Positions 46,301 to 55,270 of a DNA stretch of 64,000 nucleotides are shown one piece after another. The number at the start of each line of letters is the position of its first letter. The first letter of the stretch is position 1. Made by a program: the position numbers and the translations under genes. The stretch spans positions 73,401,252-73,465,251 of the forward strand of contig OY744606.1 in the NCBI GenBank assembly GCA_963556255.1, read 5' to 3'. The DNA comes from Allolobophora icterica (Eukaryota; Annelida; Clitellata; Crassiclitellata; Lumbricidae). The notes under the pieces are model-generated. The model saw nothing but the letters and a program-made list of their open reading frames with translations. It was not told where the DNA came from and made no database searches.

Positions 46301-48417
46301 GTAGCAACCATATCCACTGGCGTCACCCCTGCACGAAGATCACAAAACACATCAGCATTACATCATTAGTGCGAATTTATAATCCTAATCGTAGGATTTC
46401 TTCAACACCTGAAAAGAAGCCCGGTCATAGGACCAGCTTAATTATCTATGCTCAACTAAAAACACATTAATGAGTGAGGCATGGCAAGATTTCATTTCAA
46501 CCCAGATCCGAGGTCAGGCAGATAGACGTCTAGGCAGCTGCGGTGTGGATGGCATTTGAAAATGAGACAGCGAGAAAAATATGAAGAGGAGGAACTTGAC
46601 AAGTAGTATCGGTGTTTTTATTACACAACATTTCTCTTGCACCACTTGCACATCCTCAAAAAACCTCAAAAGACCATATATTCGCTGCTATCCACTTTTA
46701 TCCAGGTATGCTGCTTTAGCTACAGCCACGTGCAAAATAACAAAATCACTTAAAATTGACTGAGCACTGTGCAGGCACATAAAATAATCCACACATACTA
46801 ACTTAAAGATCTTATAAATTTACAGCCTATTTCCAATAACAACATATTTTTATCTGTCAGAGACAGTCCCAGTTTGAACTTCTAGATATATAAAAATTTA
46901 CTACTGATGGCACTATTTTTCACGAGACAAACTAGGATTAAAGTGCACGCATTAACACAGGACTGAACCTTCTTTTACAAGACAGTACAGAACTTCTTTT
47001 ACGTTCGCAGTTAACATGGAGGAAGGCTTGTTGGCTTCATTTAGATATCTTTGTCTTCTATCAGTGTTACAATGAGTAGAACCTGAGCTAAGAGCGACAT
47101 TCAATATTTACAGCTTTTTATTCAGTCAAGCAGCCTGTTAGGAAATATTATATCCATTTGTAATCTTGCTCTTGTCAATGTTTGCAGTCCAGCAAAAAAG
47201 ACTATTCAGAAGACCAGTATTACCTCACCCCTCTGAATCACACCTCAGAGGACTACTACCGGTATGTATGCATGCATGTCTGCATGTATGCATGTATGTG
47301 TCAGTATGTATGTCAGAATAGTACATATTTGAGTGGACGAACATTCCAGAATGATGGTCTAATGCACACGAAAGCACTAAGTGCACATGTCATCACTACG
47401 AAAGCGCAGGACCAGTCAGTCCACAGGGGCTGCAGAACGTAATAAACAGTGTAAGTACTAACATTGCTGATGAAACTGTATCTCAACAACAGAAATGATA
47501 AAGAAACACATTTGCACTAAAAAAATGCATGAAGCACTAACCGCTTTCCGTCACCATCATAACTAAAATTATCCATGTCATCATCTGAACTACAAACAAA
47601 AACAAGAAAACAAAATCAGGCATCAGTTTAAAACTCACTAATCAGTAACACCATATACAGTACGTATCAAGAACCATTCTACAGCACGTTTTACAGACCT
47701 CACAAAAGACCTGTATTATTTTGTCAGTCATGACACTGGCAACCAAAGTCGTTAGTTTTTCTCTAAAATCTCATCTTCTAAACCTTCCCAAAATCTCAAT
47801 AAATGAAAATATTTCAGAATTCCTGCTGTACTTAGAAGCTGAACAAATGAAGTGTGCAGTAGATGGACAATGATGATGACAATGACATATTAAGCAGGAT
47901 GGATAAGGCCTCGATGGTCAAACAAGCAATCAACGTCAATTGGTAGCGAGCCCCAGGACTTAAGGTAAGCAGACAAAAGCACTTGGAGCTGAAGATTTCT
48001 CTTTCACAGCTTCTGTGAAATTTTTTCTTTAGTGGGAATCTACATCATTTGTCTATATTGGTCACCGGTAAATATTGTTTAGCATTTCCCGAAATTTCTG
48101 CCAACTGTCAGATATGCAAAGACAAAATGTCTATTATTAGTTGATATCAAGCCAAAGACAAATATCAAATCAAGTCAACGCCATTTTTTCAACCACATTA
48201 AATAGCACATTAAATCAAACTAGATGATTGTTGATGGAACTGATAACATACACCATACTACACTAACCTTAAGCTGTCTTTAAATGACAAAAACCAAAAA
48301 ATAAATTCACCTACAGAAAACAAAGAACAAAATAAACAGAGAAAGCTGTGACCAGTAGAGAAAGCACTCACTCGTCACATGATGCGACTTTTCGTTTTCG
48401 TTTCCCATTATCCGGAG
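34065..48417 (-). CDS. ARNT: ARNT (HIF-1beta / tango-type bHLH-PAS factor), N terminus missing, 16 exons found
   Basis: Class II bHLH-PAS protein that pairs with AHR, HIF-alpha, SIM or trachealess-type partners and binds E-box-like sites in the nucleus. Sixteen exons sum to 2009 bp (669 codons to the stop), and every junction keeps phase. Numbered from the first visible codon: basic GKRKRK at about 5-10 (likely nuclear localisation signal); bHLH 55-107 with [14 protein letters not shown], retaining the His-Glu-Arg DNA-contact set; PAS-A about 125-290; PAS-B about 325-430 ([30 protein letters not shown]); a Ser/Gln-rich tail; and the ARNT-type end [29 protein letters not shown] and [12 protein letters not shown] match ARNT rather than BMAL/cycle. 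The first visible codon is split, so at least one 5' exon lies above 48417. I did not find it. Human ARNT has about 790 residues, so roughly 30-100 N-terminal residues may be missing. Confidence 0.95.
34490..34720 (+). mobile_element. LINE C-terminal relic
   Basis: [13 protein letters not shown] and [12 protein letters not shown], then, past a stop, RTFI and [11 protein letters not shown]. This matches the tail of endonuclease-RT retroelement proteins. It lies in the ARNT intron before the last exon. Confidence 0.65.
34830..35030 (-). mobile_element. tRNA-derived SINE in ARNT intron
   Basis: The minus-strand head TAGAGCCGATTGGTTAGATC and B-like box GGATTTGACTCC are followed by a GAGTCCTTCACTCACAATTG body shared with the SINE at 62050. 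The tail is (AAT)n-like. Confidence 0.65.
35289..35352 (-). CDS. ARNT: ARNT transactivation-region exon
   Basis: Residues 550-570 plus one base, with [19 protein letters not shown] small in-frame exon with acceptor TTTATTAG and donor GTAAAG. Confidence 0.75.
35966..36162 (-). CDS. ARNT: ARNT transactivation-region exon
   Basis: Residues 484-549, beginning [20 protein letters not shown]. It is serine- and glutamine-rich, like ARNT C-terminal activation domains. The donor GTTTGG is weak but gives phase 0 into the next exon. Confidence 0.78.
36501..36667 (-). CDS. ARNT: ARNT exon after PAS-B
   Basis: Residues 428-484. A low-complexity acidic/serine/asparagine stretch ([19 protein letters not shown]). 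Family conservation is weak here. The call rests on phase continuity with both neighbours and on splice sites (acceptor CTGTAG, donor GTTAGT). Confidence 0.78.
37390..37670 (+). mobile_element. LINE 3' fragment (CR1/L2-like C terminus), in ARNT intron
   Basis: The open frame shows [20 protein letters not shown], then [16 protein letters not shown], the C-terminal signature of many non-LTR RT proteins (RAFxVxGPxxWNxLP). An AT-rich 3' tail with TGCCATATAAATTACTAGATACGAT follows. Confidence 0.75.
37725..37875 (-). CDS. ARNT: ARNT PAS-B exon
   Basis: Residues 378-428. It contains [32 protein letters not shown] and YIVCTN, the end of PAS-B. The donor is GTAAGA. Confidence 0.96.
38444..38550 (-). 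CDS. ARNT: ARNT PAS-B exon
   Basis: Residues 342-377. It contains [20 protein letters not shown] followed by [14 protein letters not shown]. The donor is GTGAAT. Confidence 0.95.
38870..39235 (+). repeat. Dispersed LINE-tail repeat, copy in ARNT intron
   Basis: It shares a long stretch with 49450-49800 (CCTCTACTTATCA, a CTTCCAGAAGTCA-like stretch, TCTCTGGCAACT, TTCCCTTGACCATCTCTG). It ends in the GAGTAAGCTGGTGCC...CTTTAGAAATTTGAAGTTT tail and ATTACG repeats. Confidence 0.7.
39292..39475 (-). CDS. ARNT: ARNT inter-PAS / PAS-B exon
   Basis: Residues 281-342. It contains [20 protein letters not shown] and [16 protein letters not shown], the ARNT-specific start of PAS-B. Confidence 0.96.
40063..40263 (-). 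CDS. ARNT: ARNT PAS-A exon
   Basis: Residues 214-281. It contains [16 protein letters not shown] and [16 protein letters not shown], the PAS-A beta sheet. The acceptor is atypical (ATGAAAG) but is fixed by the frame and the family alignment. Confidence 0.95.
40910..40939 (-). CDS. ARNT: ARNT 30-bp microexon in PAS-A
   Basis: Thirty bases encode [10 protein letters not shown] between LDLK and the next exon, matching KTGTVKKEGQQ of vertebrate ARNT. The acceptor is TTTTGCAG and the donor GTAAGT. Being in frame and small, it could be skipped without a frameshift. Confidence 0.92.
41514..42402 (+). mobile_element. Non-autonomous hAT element, copy 2, perfect 8-bp TSD, in ARNT intron
   Basis: Inverted relative to the copy at 12819-13680. 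The flanking 8-mer CATTAGAC is at 41506-41513 and 42403-42410. It has the same subterminal repeats and the same decayed dimerisation-domain remnant (about 41915-42165), here with stops. It lies between the ARNT exons ending at 42521 and starting at 40939. Confidence 0.92.
42521..42638 (-). CDS. ARNT: ARNT PAS-A exon
   Basis: Residues 165-203 plus one base. It contains [20 protein letters not shown], the PAS helix and the HPED turn. The donor is GTTAGT. Confidence 0.95.
42962..43250 (+). mobile_element. tRNA-like SINE in ARNT intron
   Basis: The head TAGTCCAGTGGTTAGAGTGC and B-like GGTTAAAATCCC resemble a degenerate Asp/Glu-type tRNA. A C-rich run (about 43069-43081) and an unrelated body follow. 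The anticodon arm is too diverged for a functional tRNA. Confidence 0.6.
43330..43422 (-). CDS. ARNT: ARNT PAS-A exon
   Basis: Residues 134-164 (31 codons, phase 0/0), with [16 protein letters not shown], the first PAS beta strands. The acceptor is TTTTGTGCAG. Confidence 0.95.
43786..43865 (-). CDS. ARNT: ARNT exon at start of PAS-A
   Basis: Residues 107-133, containing [19 protein letters not shown], nearly identical to vertebrate ARNT. The donor GTAGAC is weaker than its neighbours. Confidence 0.95.
44506..44663 (-). CDS. ARNT: ARNT bHLH exon
   Basis: Residues 54-107. Basic region [14 protein letters not shown], then helix 1, loop and helix 2 ([20 protein letters not shown]). These are diagnostic ARNT/tango sequences. 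A short alternative extension past the GTAACT donor stays open but does not fit the family. Confidence 0.97.
45524..45724 (-). mobile_element. hAT-type MITE, family 1, third copy, in ARNT intron
   Basis: Inverse orientation: CAGAGGCATAACTTTGGTCT at the left, a GTACCCCC-rich body and CTTATGCCATG at the right. No target duplication recognised. Confidence 0.7.
46263..46328 (-). CDS. ARNT: ARNT exon preceding the basic region
   Basis: Residues 32-54, ending [13 protein letters not shown]. This leads directly into the basic region, as DKERFAR does in human ARNT. The donor is GTAAGC. Confidence 0.9.
47542..47589 (-). CDS. ARNT: ARNT acidic exon
   Basis: Residues 16-32, [16 protein letters not shown]. 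It corresponds to the acidic FDDDGEG-type segment before the bHLH in vertebrate ARNT. Only 48 bp; phases join on both sides. Confidence 0.85.
48372..48417 (-). CDS. ARNT: ARNT exon with nuclear localisation signal
   Basis: Residues 1-16. It reads [14 protein letters not shown]; the basic cluster matches the N-terminal NLS position of ARNT. It begins two bases into a codon, so an upstream exon is required. The donor is GTGAGT. Confidence 0.85.
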
Positions 48418-49449
48418 CTAAAACAAACAACATTACCAAACCAGATTTCAATAGCAGTTCAGTCAATACTGTATTGATCTCTCAGATTCACAACAACTCA
48501 ATTCAAACTCCAAATACACCTCACATATCCTCCTTTTTTTGTGCTGAAGTGCAACATTTATTAGCAGGACGATAACAACTATGATGGGTTGACTTGAAGT
48601 CAATGACCCTAGTAGTCATAAGATGTCATTAAAAACTCCGGACTACTATTGTTATTATTATTACTATTCTTATTATTATTATTATTATTATGAAAATTTT
48701 TAACACATGCAAAATCACAAAGGAATGCAAATCTGAACAGTTGCTAGTAAGTCACCAGATAAAGAGCAGTTAGATATCCGAATGTTTTAAAGCCAGTGAG
48801 AAATAGTTTGGTTTGAGGCATCTTTTGAAGGAAGAAAATAGTTCAAACATTGGAGAAACATTGATAGCTATCAATGTTTCTCCCATGTTTGAACTGTTCC
48901 ATTCCTTGGGGCAGCAATTGGTAGCAACTTATGCAGAGGTGCGAACTGATTGTGTTAATATCTAACTGCCTCTCTATCAGTCAATATATTATCCTTGGAT
49001 CCTTTCAGCTAAATCAGATAGAGAACCCGAGTGCTTATCATTGTAAAATCGTAACAAACAACAAAGGTTTTAATCTTTAATTTCAAAATAACTAAAACTA
49101 CCATAAAACCAGAAACACCAAATGTAGAAAAATTTTATTTCAAAAGTGCATAAAATGTAATTTTTACATTTATAGGTTATATTTTAGCAAATATTTGCTA
49201 ATATTGGCCATATATTTATGGTCAGTGTGCTGCTGTTGTAAACGGAATACAATGTTAAAATGCAAAGCATCTCATGGGACAGTCATTGTGTTAGGTCTAA
49301 AATCTTCCGTGGTCAGTTCTGTTTATTGAAATCACTAGCACAACACTCTGTGAAAGATAACCATGATATTAATTGTGTAAAGGTTTCGCTAACAGCAACT
49401 GTGGCAGGTGTAAGATTCTATTCTCTCTCAGAATTCTGTAAATTCTCAG

Positions 49450-49800
49450 TTGCCATCTGCCCAAAATCATCTGACTCAGGTTCCTCTACTTATCACTCTA
49501 CATTACAGGCTTTCCTCTCCAAATCACAATACCACCTCTTCAAGAAATCCTGACCTTATCCACCCAATACTTTGCCTTTCAAGCACTCTCACCATCAACA
49601 AACCTGCCTTAGCAGTTCCTCTACCTCTTCTCTCTGGTGACGTCTGGTCTCTCCGGCAACTAGACTTGGATATTCCCTTGACCATCTCTGCACAGCCTCC
49701 TTGACTTGACAGAATGCTCGTGAATAATCTTGTGTGCTGCACTCAGCTTTAGAGTAGTTCTTTAGAAATTTTGAGTTAACCATAATTATAATTACTATTA
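49450..49800 (+). repeat. Dispersed LINE-tail repeat, second copy
   Basis: Diverged copy of 38870-39235 in the same orientation, ending GAATAATCTTGTG, TTTAGAAATTTTGAGTT and an ATTATAATTACT tail. Confidence 0.68.
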
Positions 49801-49940
49801 AACTACAAAGTGAAAAGTCTGTGATTAATTCAAACAGCATATTTAAATACATAGTTAATTATTTATCATAATAAATTACTCTCATAAGTTTATCGATTGT
49901 TCCTAACATTATATTGGTCACGCAATCAACTTGACCTTAA

Positions 49941-51092
49941 TCTATATTAATAAAGCGAGAATTCTGTCTGTCTCTCTGTCTGTTTCACCGGGCTTAACTT
50001 CTACAATTTTGCACCTTTTCACTCCAAACCTTCACTGCTGTGTCGGCCTCGGCATCGGACACCCAGTGGAGGGGTTCGCGTCCCCCATTTTCACCGCTAA
50101 CATGGTGATAAGGGCCAAAAACTCGCCCCACGGCATAGGAAATTTCCACTCCATACTACAAATTAATTATATCACAATGACGTTATACCTAAAAATAGCA
50201 CCAGGGACGCGTACGGAAGATTTGGAAATTTCCGGCGCGGTATTCCCCAACGTCATTAATAATGGCCATAGCGTCGTTGTTTGCTTTCGGAAAGAATTTA
50301 ATAACGATCGCTTCGAATTATATTAATCGTTTTACAGCAAAATTGTAACACAGGTAGGTTCAAACACAAACAGACTGCGAAGCAGTCAGTCCACGGCAAA
50401 GGTCGCTAGACGCCAGAAGGCGTATACAAGACTGCGAAGCAGTCTCCGCTGTATGCCAGAAGGCGTCTACAAGACTCCCCACAGGTCGCCAGACGCCACA
50501 AGGGCCTCCAAGACTGCGAAGCAGTCGCCGCCAGAGGGCGACTGCGAAGCAGTCAGTCCACGGCAGAGGTCGTTAGACGCCAGAAGGCGTATACAAGACT
50601 GCGAAGCAGTCTCCGCTGTACGTTGCCTGCTCTCCAGTTCGGGCCAGTAAGAATCTGTTTCTTCTGGCACCAAATGGAAAGACAACTAATGTTGTTTATC
50701 TCCAAGCTCTACAGTTAAATTTAAAATAAAGTAACATTAAAAAAATAACTATTGTGTAATTTCTTTAACCCACCAACGCCGGGTTCACCCTCTTCGACTG
50801 TGAAGCAGTCAGTCCACGGGAGACTGTGAAGCAGTCGTCGCCAGATTGCGACTGCGAAGCAGTCAGTCCACGGCAGAGGTCGCAATACGCCAGAAGGCGT
50901 ATACAAGACTGCGAAGCAGTCTCCGCTGTACGCCAGAAGGCGTACACAAGACTGCGAAGCAGTCTCCCCCACAGGTCGCCTAAATTTCTTCCTTATTCGC
51001 TACACGGATTTAAACTTATACCTAAATTTGTTGCTTATTCGCTACAGGGATTGAAACTTATAACCCCGGGCAACGCCGGGTAAACCAGCTAG
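49941..51092 (+). mobile_element. Non-autonomous Helitron, copy 1
   Basis: It starts TCTATATTAATAAAGCG after an A and ends with the hairpin CCCGGGCAACGCCGGG, a short spacer and CTAG followed by T. This is the Helitron rule: 5' TC, 3' hairpin plus CTRR, insertion between A and T. The interior holds about ten copies of the palindrome GACTGCGAAGCAGTC in longer GC-rich units. No Rep/helicase ORF is present. Confidence 0.85.
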
Positions 51093-52169
51093 TACAGTAT
51101 AAATTAAGACAAGGGTAGAATCATCTGAAGATTATAAAGAATGCAACTGACTTAAACAGCGGGTTAAACTTTAGAATCAAACACTATGTTAGAACCAAAC
51201 AATATGTTAGAATCAAACAATAATTATTAGAACATACAATACTTTAGAACTAAACAAGTTAGAACCAATTAATGCATGAGAACCAAACAATATTTCAGTC
51301 AGAGAAACTATTTCATGTAATTCAAATAATCTAGTCAAAGTAAAATGTAGGTCACATTTAGCACCAGGGTAAAAGGCCAAGGTAAAAATGATCATTCTTA
51401 ACACCTAAACTTCAAAATTTAGTCTTATCAAATGCAAAATGTAAGCCAGGATAAAAAAATCCAAAGGTCAAATACTTCATTAATTTTGGTTTCCAAACCT
51501 AATCTTCAAAATGTAAGCAGTTCCATTACCTACAAATGACCCATGACATTACTTGAAGTAGAATCAATTTCTTCATTTTCCCCTCACCCATTTTTCAATC
51601 AGAGAAAGATACATAGAACCCCAGCAAGGTCACCGACCTCCATGTCCCTGCTGCCTCAACTGCCCCAGGCGGTGAACACAAGACAGCCCCACAAAGTACC
51701 GCCTCCACAGTCCACAAAGGTGGTTGAGATCAATTTAGGAAAGCAGCCATTGTGACCTGATATGACCCAGAGTCACAAGGCATCATTAAACAACAACAGT
51801 TATAGTTGGGACTTTATGTTCAGCAGCTACACCAGACCCTCCTTACGACACGTTTTGTTATAACACAAGTTCTGATATAACACGGTTAAAGGATGTGCAT
51901 CACCTATTTCAGCCACCTTTGGGAATGAGCCTTGTTATAACACTCAGTTGTTATACAATCTCACATTCAATCGTTATGACACTACCTTGTCATATTCACT
52001 TGTTACAACTAGGGCATAACTGACTTTCTTTTTTTTGCCAATTCCGGAAACCGGATAGTATAGGCCATTATTTGCGGATTCCGGATCCAATTCCAAATAG
52101 TCCATATCCCTCTACCTATACATACATACATATACCTACAAGCACACCCATACATACCTTTATATATAA

Positions 52170-52457
52170 CTAGCTGGATTACCCGGCGTTGCCCGGGGTT
52201 ATAAGTTTCACACCACCACCACCACCACCACCACCACCACCACCACCACCACCACCACCACCACCACCACCACCACCACCACCACCACCACCACCACCAC
52301 CACCACCACCACCACCACCACCACCACCACCACCACCACCACCACCACCACCACCACCACCACCACCACCACCACCACCACCACCACCACCACCACCACC
52401 ACCACCACCACCACCACCACCACCACCACCACCACCACCACCACCACCACCACCACC

Positions 52458-52531
<74 letters not shown>

Positions 52532-53661
52532 CGACTGCTTGGCAATGTTGGCAGTCGCCCTCTGGCGGCGACTGCTTCGCAGTCTTGGAGGCCTTTGTGG
52601 CGTCTGGCGACCTGTGGCGGAGACTGCTTCGCAGTCTTGTAGACGCCTTCTGGCATCTAGCGACCTCTGCCGTGGAGCGACTGCTTCGCAGTCGCCCTCT
52701 GGCGGCGACTGCTTCGCAGTCTTGCAGGCCCTTGTGGCGTCTGGCGACGTCTGGCGGAGACTGCTTCGCAGTCTTGTAGACGCCTTCTGGCGTCTAGCGA
52801 CCTCTGCCGTGGAGTGACTGCTTCGCAGTCGCCCTCTGGCGGCGACTGCTTCGCAGTCTTGGAGGCCCTTGTGACGTTTGGCGACCTCTGGCGGAGACTG
52901 CTTCGCAGTCTTGTAGACGCCTTCTGGCGTACAGCGGAGACTGCTTCGCAGTCTTGTATACGCCTTCTGGCGTCTAGCGACCTCTGCCGAGGAGTGACTG
53001 CTTCGCAGTCGCCCTCTGGCGGCGACTGCTTCGCAGTCTTGGAGGTCCTTGTGGCGTCTGGCGACCGTGGACTGACTGCTTCGCAGTCGAAGATGGTGAA
53101 CCGGGCGTTTGCGTGTTGAAGAAAACACCAGAAATCTAGCCCTCACTGCCGGTCTGTAGTCGGCCTCGCCCTTAGTAAAGCAGACTGGTTGTTTGATATA
53201 CTGTAAATAATTTAGATCTTTGTCTTTGAACATACATGTGTTAAAAGTTTGCTGTAAAACGATGAATATACTTCGAATCGATCGTCATTAAATTTTGAGC
53301 GAAAGTAAACAACTTATGCGCAATATTAATGACGTTGGGGAATACCGGCGCCATAAATAGAACCGCGGTGTCGTTACGGTCATTATTAATGACGTTGGGG
53401 AATACCGGCGCCATAAATAGAACCGCTTGGCAGTGGAATAGGCGAGCTTGCGCGTGATGGACGGTCGGGTGGGTAGAGTTTTGGGGCATTTTCACCATGG
53501 TAGGGGTGAAAACGGGGGACGCGAACCCCTCCACTGGGTGTCCGAAGCCGAGGCCGACACAGCAGTCAAGGTTTCGAGTGAAAAGGTGCAAAATTGTAGA
53601 AGTTAAGCCCGGTCAAACAGACAGACACACACACACAGAATTGTCGCTTTATTAATATAGA
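52170..53661 (-). mobile_element. Non-autonomous Helitron, copy 2, with giant trinucleotide tract
   Basis: Read on the minus strand it begins TCTATATTAATAAAGCG after an A and ends CCCGGGCAACGCCGGG, then CCAGCTAG followed by T, like copy 1. About a dozen palindromes GACTGCTTCGCAGTC and a duplicated 60-bp segment (around 53325-53425) lie inside. The region between the palindromes and the 3' hairpin is occupied by (CAA)n and (CAC)n. Confidence 0.85.
52210..52531. repeat. (CAC)n then (CAA)n microsatellite
   Basis: About 88 uninterrupted CAC units (52210-52473) followed by about 20 CAA units. It lies just inside the 3' end of Helitron copy 2. The poly-Pro, poly-Trp and poly-Val open frames across it are artefacts of the repeat. 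Confidence 0.97.
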
Positions 53662-55054
53662 TATTATATATATATATGTATATATATATGTATAAATATA
53701 TATATGTATATATATATATAGTGTGCATTTACCAATCCAGATTTCGGTTATGCCCTACATTTGAACTCACTTATTATCACACTCATGTTACAATATTCAT
53801 CCACTTAGTTCCCACGGACAGCACTCACTCATTATAAGATCCACTCGTTATAACATTCACATGTTGCAGACACCCACGCTCACTCATTATAACAGAGTAA
53901 CATGTTTCGTCAACATAACTATTGCCCTGACTCACATAGAATGCATTATAAGGACGTCCCAGTGTACTTGGACAAACACATCCCGCACAATCTGTTGCCA
54001 ATAAATCATAGTCCTCTGAAAACGGAGGCCTGAATACCCCTAACAAACATAAATTAATCAATCGATATTTCAATCAGTAAATTCAATAGCAACTTTGAAG
54101 TGCATTGAATAAATAATCTAACACCTGTTACAGATTCACTGCATGTACTATTCCTCAAAACTCATATTAGCTCCCAGTGACCCGTCGTCCTAGTCACGCG
54201 TGCCTCAAAACTCATCCTACTTACAAAGGCATCCTTGATAATATTTTTTACAGATGCATCTGGTAGTAACACGCCTGAAAATATGTTCCATAAAGATAGC
54301 ATACAAGTGCTCGTGACATTGCTGGCATCGTAACAGGAAAAAAATGGCAGATTTAGATAGTGCTATCATGCATTTTCCTCTAAAGAAGAGGGCAATAAAG
54401 AGATACAATGCAGATTCTTTATTCTTGAACAACCATAACTCTTTTTTGATTTGCAGTTCTGATTTTAATATATAGAGTGTCAATAATAATCAGTACCGTA
54501 ATTGTTAACACCAAACATCTGATGATTATATTTCATAGGTTAAGCTGTCTAATGCTGGTGATTCAACCCAACAATGGGTGTAGCATCTACCAGAGTTAGC
54601 CTAAAAGAAAGCCTATCTGTCTTAGAGATCAGAAATGCAAGATCATATATACGGTTAATTCAACTGAGTCACAAACGAGACTCCATCAATTCAACTTTGC
54701 CTATGACGAGTTTCTACTGAAGTGGTGCTTTCTACTGAAGTGGTGCTATGAAAATTTTAAATTACGACTATGATTTAGAATCCAGCAACACGACACCTTT
54801 TAAACTTCTCACCTTACGTTGATTTTGTGCATCTTACATTAGTTTGAGTCGTGTTGGACTGGTAAGGGTTTTTAAACGAAGTCAGCTATCCTTTGTCACG
54901 TATTGCAATGTGCAGGCAATGACAAACCGTTAAGTCAAACTCAACGTGAAAGGAATTCTGGGTGTGATCAAAAGTGACGCATCACGACGCAGTCTATTGA
55001 GTTATGTACGTATTTTACAGACTCTGACATGATGGCATCATGGCAAGGCAATGA

Positions 55055-55185
55055 CAATGGCAGGGTATTCCATGAACAGTCACCCTCCCAGTTCCCCAGT
55101 ACTGCGCAGATTCAATTTTGCTTAACTTCAGTGCACCTGCCAGCTTCATAGCAAAACTGGTGCACAGTAGCCAAAGTGATAGAGC
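55055..55185 (-). mobile_element. 5S-rRNA-derived SINE fragment
   Basis: On the minus strand AAGTTAAGCA, CAGTACTGGG, GGAGGGTGACTG and GGAATACCC follow in order and spacing like the A box, intermediate element and C box of a 5S gene. The sequence is too diverged to be functional 5S. Confidence 0.6.
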
Positions 55186-55270
55186 ACTTGGCCTGTAACA
55201 TGGAGGTACGGGTTCGAGTTTCAACTCAGGCGACCATTGTGTAAGGACCTTCAGCAAGTCCTACACACTC
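55165..55270 (+). mobile_element. tRNA-like SINE head
   Basis: GTAGCCAAAGTGATAGAGCA with B box GGGTTCGAGTTTC about 40 bp downstream, followed by GTAAGGACCTTCAGCAAGTC. It adjoins, in opposite orientation, a 5S-like segment. Confidence 0.55.

Noticed and set aside
50360..53090. Regularly recurring palindromes resembling a CRISPR array
   Set aside because: The host DNA is clearly eukaryotic. The intervals between palindromes are themselves repeated, unlike unique spacers, and no cas genes exist; this is Helitron interior.
52009..53233. Long poly-Trp/Cys, poly-Val/Leu and poly-Pro/Thr frames
   Set aside because: Produced by the (CAC)n/(CAA)n microsatellite and palindrome units inside a Helitron.
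53825..54073. Minus-strand 82-codon frame and an overlapping exon-like frame near 53925-54020
   Set aside because: The sequence is part of a TTATAACA-rich repeat that continues on the other side of the Helitron; no family resemblance.
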